The notes under the pieces are model-generated. The model ran no database searches, had not been told where the DNA came from, and saw nothing but the letters and a program-made list of their open reading frames with translations. Source: Ectocarpus siliculosus (taxonomy: Eukaryota > Sar > Phaeophyceae > Ectocarpales > Ectocarpaceae). From it: a DNA stretch of 64,000 nucleotides. The stretch is from NCBI GenBank assembly GCA_000310025.1, contig FN649742.1, positions 3,427,126 to 3,491,125 on the forward strand. Direction: 5' to 3'. Shown here in pieces: positions 58,501 to 64,000 of this stretch (position 1 is the first letter of the stretch; each line of letters opens with the position of its first letter). The position numbers were made by a program, and so were the translations under genes.

Positions 58501-61500
58501 GCGAGCGTGTTGGTTGATAGCGTCGTCATTTTCCTCCTCTATCGAACGGCATGATGTTGCAGCCGGCGTTTCGGAAGAAAAGCGACCTCGAATGTTAAGT
58601 GTGGGTGAGCTGTGACCGTGTGTTGCGCCGCGTTGTAACCGGTGTTTGCGATCCGACTACTTTGCGCGTCCTGGCCCTCAACGCTATCCTTTTTCTTCTC
58701 AGGTGCCCCCCGAGGACTCGGACCGCTCCCAATCTCTCGCCTCGCAACTGCCGCCAGGCGACTCCGAAGGCGCTCCGCGCTTCCCGATAGAGGTGAAGCT
58801 CCTCGCCCTTGTTAGTTTGTACTTGGGGTTTTTTGTTTTCTTGATTTGCGTTGACGGCGCTACCGGCTGACCAATGAAAATATGCCAGTCTTTTGAGTGT
58901 TTTTTTTCATGACGGTCCTTGCTTTGGGTCTCTCTCAGAAGCTACCTCTTCTCGTTTCGTGGCTGTTTGTCAAGAGAAGGAGCGATTTTCAAGACGCAAA
59001 CCTGCTGTGTCTCACATACTACTGTATCACACTAGTTTTGACGAGATGTTTGGAGCAGTCAGAAACGGTTCGACGTGCAGCTCGTCCGTGGGCCTGGCTG
59101 CTGTGTGCTCGCTGCACCTCAGACGTGTGGGTTGGGACGGGGTAAACAGCCTCTTCTTCAATTGGATCCAGATTGATGTAGTTGCGTGTAGACATGGGCA
59201 TACTCGAACGATAGATTGTACCGGCGCTCTAAGGCGCTCGGCCTTGCAGAAGGACCAGAGGTAAATTGAACCCGCCATGTTCGCTTCGCTTGACCTTGTT
59301 GGCCTTCCGCGTCTCATGCCGCTCCCCTCGTCTTTCAGATCTTTGAGTCCCTCGAGAACGTGACCGCGGACCCGCGACTATGCTACTGTGGCCACGCGAT
59401 CGATCCGAATCACGGAGACCGACAGGTAAGTCTCGTCTCCTCTTTTTCGAGTTCTTCTGTGAGTTCTTCCGTTGGCGCTATGCGCGCGCTTCCGAGATAT
59501 GTACCACAAACAACGGCCTGCCACAGCTGTCGTAGCCAAAAGAAACAAGAGCGAGACCGGCGTCAAGTTTCCCGCCTCTCCCTTAGCAAGACCGAGGAGG
59601 GATTTTCTAGCTGCTAGTGGCGTGGAGGCGTTCGAACTTGCTTCCTATCCCCGGGCTGGGTCGGTTTGGTTGGTTGTTGTTGCTGCTGCTGCTGCTGCTG
59701 CTGAGTCGCTCTAGAAGAAATATCTGGCGGGACTTCGGCTCGTGGAAGAGGCGACGGTTTCAACCCATGCGTGGGCTTTTGTGATACAAGACTCACCCCG
59801 TGCCCTCGGCCCGTTGTTATTGTCCGCGCTCCGAGTAGGTGCGGTCAAAGCTAAGCAGGGAGACCCCCGAGTACCTCATCACCCCGAGAGCGGAAGGCGG
59901 GTCGATCGGCCTGTGGCTTCGAGGCTGCCCCGGCTTGAGGATCGCGGCCGTGAGGGTGCAGGTGAAACGACGTTGATTGGTCAAACGCGACGATCCATGG
60001 TGCAGTAGTAGATTGAACAGGGGCACGGCGCGAGTCGCGTGCTATCGCATGCCGAGATGGGGGTTGTTTGAGGTAGAAGCTTTGTCGGAACATGAAGTCG
60101 GAGCAGGCGGCGTGCTAGTTTCTTACGGTGGTCTCGAAATGCGGCGGAATTTCTCTCTTCATCTCTCTCTCTCTCTCCCTTGTTTTGCTCTCTCTCTCTC
60201 ACACACACACTCTCTTTCTCGCTCGCTCGCTTACGCTATACGAAATATACTTGTTTTGGGCCTGAGGTTGTGTGTGTGTACTTTTTTTGCCTGTTTTCCA
60301 CGCGCCCGCTTGCTTTACACCAAACCAACGATGAGTTGGTGGCGTGGCGATCGCTACCGGTAGCCTGTTCGCGTAGCTGGCAAACGCATCGCGATGTGTG
60401 GTAAAGTATCGAAAAGAAAACAAGGTGGGTTGCCCCGGCGCCTTGTTGACGTCTTCGCCTTCGTCGAAAAAACGCTTAGCGCTGTAGGTAGCTTCGCGTT
60501 GGTCCCCCCTTTGAGGTTGCCCTGCTGTGTTGCTGTACCCCAAGCTACTGCTTAACGGTTTAGTCCGGCCCGCCCTCGCGCTTGTTGTGATTTGGGCAGC
60601 TGGGGCATGCGTCTGTCGACCACATCCCGCGCGAGTTGCGCATCATGGGACGCACCATCCAGACCCAGAAGGGGAAGGCCAAGTGGTACGACCTGCCCCT
60701 GACGGAGCAGGAGATCGAGCGTGGCAACGCTGTCGGTACGTGTTAGACGAAAGCTTCAGTAGCTGCCCTTCACCTGCTTTTTTGCAAGCCCTTGTCGCAG
60801 TGGCGTGATTTGAGTTCCTACTGGCGTTGCACGTGGGACTGCTGCTGCGTAGCGTAGGCTTTTTGATTGCGCCGCTGTCCCTGCATTTTCCCGTTCGTGC
60901 TGATTCTCACCCCTGCCCCCCTCATCCTCTCCCCCCCCCCCTTGCGTACAGGCCCCGTCGTCGTGAGCGTCTCCTCCTGCGCTGACGCCAGCAACCACCC
61001 GCTCATCGATGCGCTGGAGGTGTACGCGCGGCCGTACCTGGGGGCGGCGGCGGCGGCCGGTGCTCCGGCCCCTCCTCTTCCTCCTGGGCCTACCCGCAGC
61101 AGCAGTAGCAGCAGCAGCAGGACGGACGAAGCTCAACCGTCGGCCCTCGCGACAAGCACGATGGAAGCGCTCGAGGCGTGCTCCAGGGTGCTCAGCCACG
61201 CGCTCGGCTTAGCGGAAGAGGCGGCGCCGACGAGGGAAGCGCTGTGCCCCGAACTCGCCGACTCGGCCCTGACGGTGCTTCGGAAGACCTGCCTTGCGGC
61301 GGACAAGACGCGGTGGCGTGCCCTGCGGTCGTCCTCCCGCCGCCTGCTTGCGACCGCCAAGCCTGACGCTGCGGCCCGCGTCGACTCGGTTCACCGCGCC
61401 TACGTGGGCGAGGTTCTACTGGCGCTTGCCGGGGAGGGGGGCTTTGACGGCGGTGACGGCGGCGGCGGCGGCGATGGCACCCTGGGTAAGGAGAACTCGC

Positions 61501-63957
61501 CATTGTCGCCAGTGCGGTTGACGCGAGTGACCCAGCTCTGTGAGCGTGTGTGCGCCAAGCGGTCGACCCTGCTGAGGGATGAGCTTGCGCCGGCGCTGGC
61601 GGAAAAGAGTAACGGCGACGGCGACGGCGGCGGCGGCGACAGTGTCGGTCAGAGCGGCCGGCGGACGCAGCTCGCAAGAAGCTTCGTGTTCCCGGCTCTG
61701 GTGCGACGCTTCTGGGAGTCATGCGTGTGGGTAAGGGACGGCAGGGGCAGCATGCAGATGGTGCTCCGTTGCATCCTGCAGCTGGCGGTGGATGAGATGC
61801 GGGCGGCGGCCGTAGCGGCGCGTGCTGCCGCTGCGAACGGTGCCTGCGGCAGCAGCAGCAGCAGCGGCGGTGACGTCATCGAAGAGGGTTCGGAGCAAGC
61901 CGTCCTTCGCGCGGGGCTGGGGCAGCTCATTCCGCTGCTTCAGTCGAACGTGGCCCGCGTTTCAGAGGCATCGTCGGCGTACTTGGCCACGCTGCTGCTC
62001 GGAACCCTGCCGGCCGCAACCGCCGCTGTCGGTGTACCTCGGCCGACGGCTGCGGCGGCGGCAGCGGCGCCGGTGGCAGCCGACGGGCAGCGTCAGGGCG
62101 AGAGCGCCGGCGGGGCCGGGGGGGTCACGGCAAGCGGTGGCGAGGGCCTCGGGAGCGGAGCAGCAAACGCGGCGGCGACGGGGGTCGTGATTTCGTCACG
62201 GGTGGGAGTTGTGTCGGACGCGTACGCCGCTTCGGCCGGGAGCGCCTCGGAGGCGGAGGGCAGGATAGAGACGGAGGCGACTTCCGACGGGGGGACCGAA
62301 TCCGACGCCGACCCGGCGGGGGAGTCGGCGGCGGCGGCGGCGGACGGCGGGGGCGGGGGCCACCACGCGGAAGAAGACAGCAGCAGCAGTGTCCAGCTGG
62401 CTCTGGCGGGGCTGAGGAGAGCGGGCCACCTGAGCGGCGCCGGCGCCGAAGGGCAAGGCAGGGCGGCGGCGGGCGGCGGCGGCAAGGACGCGTCGCCCGG
62501 GCAAGAGGGTTACGGAATTGACCTAGTACCGGGGTCTGTGAAAAGGGCGAGGACGACGTCTTCCGCCGCGCCGTCTGGGCGTGATCTCGCGCCGAGCAAC
62601 GAGGGCGGTGCCGGGAGGGGCGGCGGTGTGGACGGGGCTGCGGGCCAGGAAGCCGCCCTGACGGGCGCCGAAGGCGCCGCTGCAAGACAAAGCGCGCGCG
62701 GGTCGCCGGGGGCAGCTGCGGGGGGGGCGGGGGCGAGGGCGGCAGCCGCGATGGCGGCGGCGCCGGGAAGCTCGGCGTCCTTGAGCAAGAAGCAGGTGTG
62801 CTACCGCTGCGACAGTTGCGACGACTGTCCACTCCAGCACGTCCGCTACCACTGCCTGGTGTGCGCGGACTTCGACCTGTGCGCCCGGTGCTACGACAGG
62901 TACCACGGCCCGAACAGCCAGTTCCAGGGAGAGAATGCCGTGATGTTGGGCAGCCACAGCACCTCGCACAGCATGGTGGCCTTGCCGGTGAGAAAACAGT
63001 CGGTTCGGCGGTGGAGGTGTTTTTCTGTGTCCCGAAATGTATCGTCCGAGGTTGTCCCGTCTGTAGAGTGGTGTGCGCGCATCTTGCGGGCAAGTCGTTG
63101 TTGATCAGTATGTCGGTGGGTGGCGTAGCTGCAACGGCGTACGTTTTTTTGTGATTTTACCTATGATTTGCGTAGGTAGGTAGGTGGTCGACAATCTCAC
63201 CGACACCGCTCCGGTGCAACGCCGCGTGGTTTTTCCGCTTGACATGCTCGGATGATCACTTTTTTCGTGTTCTTGCCTTCTTGTTCACAACAGGTCAACT
63301 CCGCGCAACCGGCGGGTGCTTCTGTGCCCACGGGAGCGCCGCAATCCCCCCCGCGCAACTCGAACCCGCCGCCGGCCGCTGCCGCTGAGGCGGAGCCGCG
63401 GAGCGCGATCGTGGACCGGAATAACGCGGGCTCCCGCAGCGTGCGAATCGAGGGAGACGACGCAGAACCTGAGAAGGGGGAGGAACTGGAAGGAGAGGAG
63501 GAGGAAGAAGAAGAGGAAGAGGAGGAGGAGGAGGAGGAGGAGGAGGAGGAAGAAGAGGAAGAGGAAGAGGACGAAGACGACGAAGATGACGTGGAAGAGG
63601 AAGAAGAAGAGGACGAGGAGGAGGAGGAGGAGGAGGAGGCGGAGGAGGAGCATGACCTCGTTGTCGTAGACCTCAGCGAAGGGGGCGCCGAGAAGGACGC
63701 TCCGCCCCAGCCGGCGGCGGGGGCCGCGTCGCAGCACGAAGGCCACCAGGACGAGCGGGAAGTTGTCATCCACGATGTCGCCGGCTTTTCTGTTGAAGAG
63801 GGTGCGGTGCTGACGGAGGCCGAACGAAGCGTGCGAACCGCCCAGGCCCTGGCGAAGGCCGCGGCGATGCATGAGCTATCCTCGGCGCTGTTCCCCCTCC
63901 TTGTCGAGCGACTCCCGGAGGTTATGGGGCAGGAAGCAGCTGCCGAAGACCCTTCAG
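43028..63957 (+). CDS. UBR4: BIG/UBR4 (Calossin/Pushover-like) giant protein, 3' end outside window
   Basis: Sixteen exons, all in phase: 43028-43255, 44597-44756, 44830-45025, 45320-45445, 46030-47494, 48046-49020, 49489-54654, 54970-55098, 55467-56906, 57280-58197, 58703-58810, 59339-59425, 59839-59961, 60600-60735, 60952-62987, 63294-63957; about 4,652 codons, with the last donor (TCAG|GTACGC) leaving one base. The family mark is a UBR box (about residues 2258-2370) followed much later by a ZZ zinc finger (about 4369), the plant-BIG order. BIG/UBR4 proteins bind N-degrons and work in ubiquitin-dependent turnover, membrane and auxin-type transport; activity here is inferred from the family. 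Large Ala, Gly, Ser and Gln runs inflate the length. The conserved C-terminal E3-like part lies beyond the window. The first three exons are the least certain; 44591 is an alternative acceptor for the second, and 45303 is another acceptor for the fourth. Confidence 0.9.
45646..45752 (+). repeat. 53-bp tandem duplication in a BIG intron
   Basis: The unit beginning tgtgcgcgatctcgcgtcgc and ending accatggactgtt is present twice with a 53-base period (first copy from about 45651, second from 45704) and no differences seen. It lies in the intron 45446-46029. Confidence 0.9.
53110..53451 (+). other. UBR-type zinc-binding box with an internal insert
   Basis: [10 protein letters not shown], then [30 protein letters not shown] and [10 protein letters not shown] give the Cys/His ligands of the UBR box in order. 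The final part, [11 protein letters not shown], comes after about 45 extra residues rich in Ser, Pro and Gly. In known proteins this box binds N-terminal Arg/Lys/His or bulky residues of N-degron substrates. Confidence 0.92.
54480..57460 (+). other. Beta-propeller-like region of BIG/UBR4
   Basis: Strand-like blocks typical of the WD40-like part of the family: [19 protein letters not shown], then across introns [30 protein letters not shown], and [20 protein letters not shown]. Long Gly/Ala/Ser insertions separate them. The fold is inferred from the pattern and the known family layout. Confidence 0.6.
59339..61035 (+). other. Conserved beta-sandwich-like segment of BIG/UBR4
   Basis: Four short exons give a dense, low-gap stretch: [76 protein letters not shown] and [13 protein letters not shown]. 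The ending (P-x-I-D-x-L-E-V-Y) recalls galactose-binding/DOC-like beta sandwiches. No low-complexity insert occurs until after it, suggesting strong constraint. Confidence 0.65.
60150..60235 (+). repeat. CT/CA/GCTC simple-sequence run in a BIG intron
   Basis: Alternating (CT)n, (CA)n and (CTCG)n blocks in the intron 59962-60599. It is simple sequence with no coding potential. Confidence 0.8.
62799..62980 (+). other. ZZ-type zinc finger
   Basis: [19 protein letters not shown], then [19 protein letters not shown], then a His-containing tail (HSTSHSMV), give the C-x2-C ... C-x2-C ... C-x2-C ... H pattern of ZZ fingers. Plant BIG has a ZZ finger after its UBR box; the order here is the same. Confidence 0.92.
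63479..63656 (+). repeat. GAG/GAA triplet tract encoding a Glu/Asp-rich run
   Basis: In the coding frame of exon 63294-63957 it encodes about 58 residues that are almost all Glu with some Asp. It follows a Pro/Ala-rich stretch and precedes [12 protein letters not shown]. The same DNA reads as poly-Ser in the antisense frame, which is an artefact. Confidence 0.88.
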
Positions 63958-64000
63958 GTACGCAATCGATGTGTGCGCAGTCGCGCGAAGGATTTTGGTG

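Noticed and set aside
62125-63093. 322-codon Pro/Arg-rich minus-strand frame
   Set aside because: Shadow of the GC-rich BIG/UBR4 exon that carries the ZZ finger on the other strand.
63197-63872. Minus-strand poly-Ser and poly-Leu proteins
   Set aside because: Antisense readings of the GAG/GAA tract in the BIG/UBR4 exon, which has clean splice sites and in-phase protein on the plus strand.

Overview
The window is nuclear DNA of an intron-rich photosynthetic stramenopile, most likely a brown alga of the Ectocarpus type. Exons are GC-rich with heavy Gly/Ala/Ser/Gln runs. Most introns are a few hundred bases long with GT(G/A)AG donors and C-rich acceptor tracts. One gene begins with an ochrophyte-type plastid leader (hydrophobic signal followed by an Arg-Ala-Phe-x-x-Pro 'ASAFAP-like' junction). 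No bacterial operon, rRNA, tRNA, CRISPR array or mobile element was recognised. All gene models below were built by hand from splice sites, reading-frame continuity and protein motifs; every stated exon set is phase-consistent except at one marked point. Layout: (1) 19210 to 1722, minus strand: about 22 exons and 2,500 codons encoding a multidomain protein with a receiver domain, an alpha/beta-hydrolase fold, six IQ motifs, a coiled coil, a SAM domain and ankyrin repeats. The receiver has Glu where the phospho-accepting Asp belongs, and the hydrolase lacks its Ser and Asp, so it looks like a signalling scaffold made of pseudo-enzymes. (2) 24935 to 21729, minus: START lipid-binding domain followed by a GOLD-like C-terminal domain, 427 aa. 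(3) 35755 to 28963, minus: a seven-transmembrane protein of about 452 aa that I do not recognise. (4) 36000 to 41257, plus: a plastid-targeted SET-domain lysine methyltransferase of the Rubisco-LSMT family, 522 aa, eight exons. It is divergent from gene 3 across only 244 bp. (5) 43028 to beyond the right edge, plus: the giant BIG/UBR4 (Calossin/Pushover) protein, 16 exons and about 4,650 codons in the window, with a UBR box interrupted by an insert, a ZZ finger and a long acidic tract. Genes 1-3 lie on the minus strand and genes 4-5 on the plus strand, with gene-free stretches of 1.7, 2.5, 4.0 and 1.8 kb. The five genes show no shared pathway. The most interesting element is gene 1: its dead receiver and dead hydrolase beside calmodulin-binding and protein-interaction modules suggest a calcium-linked scaffold or sensor rather than an enzyme.
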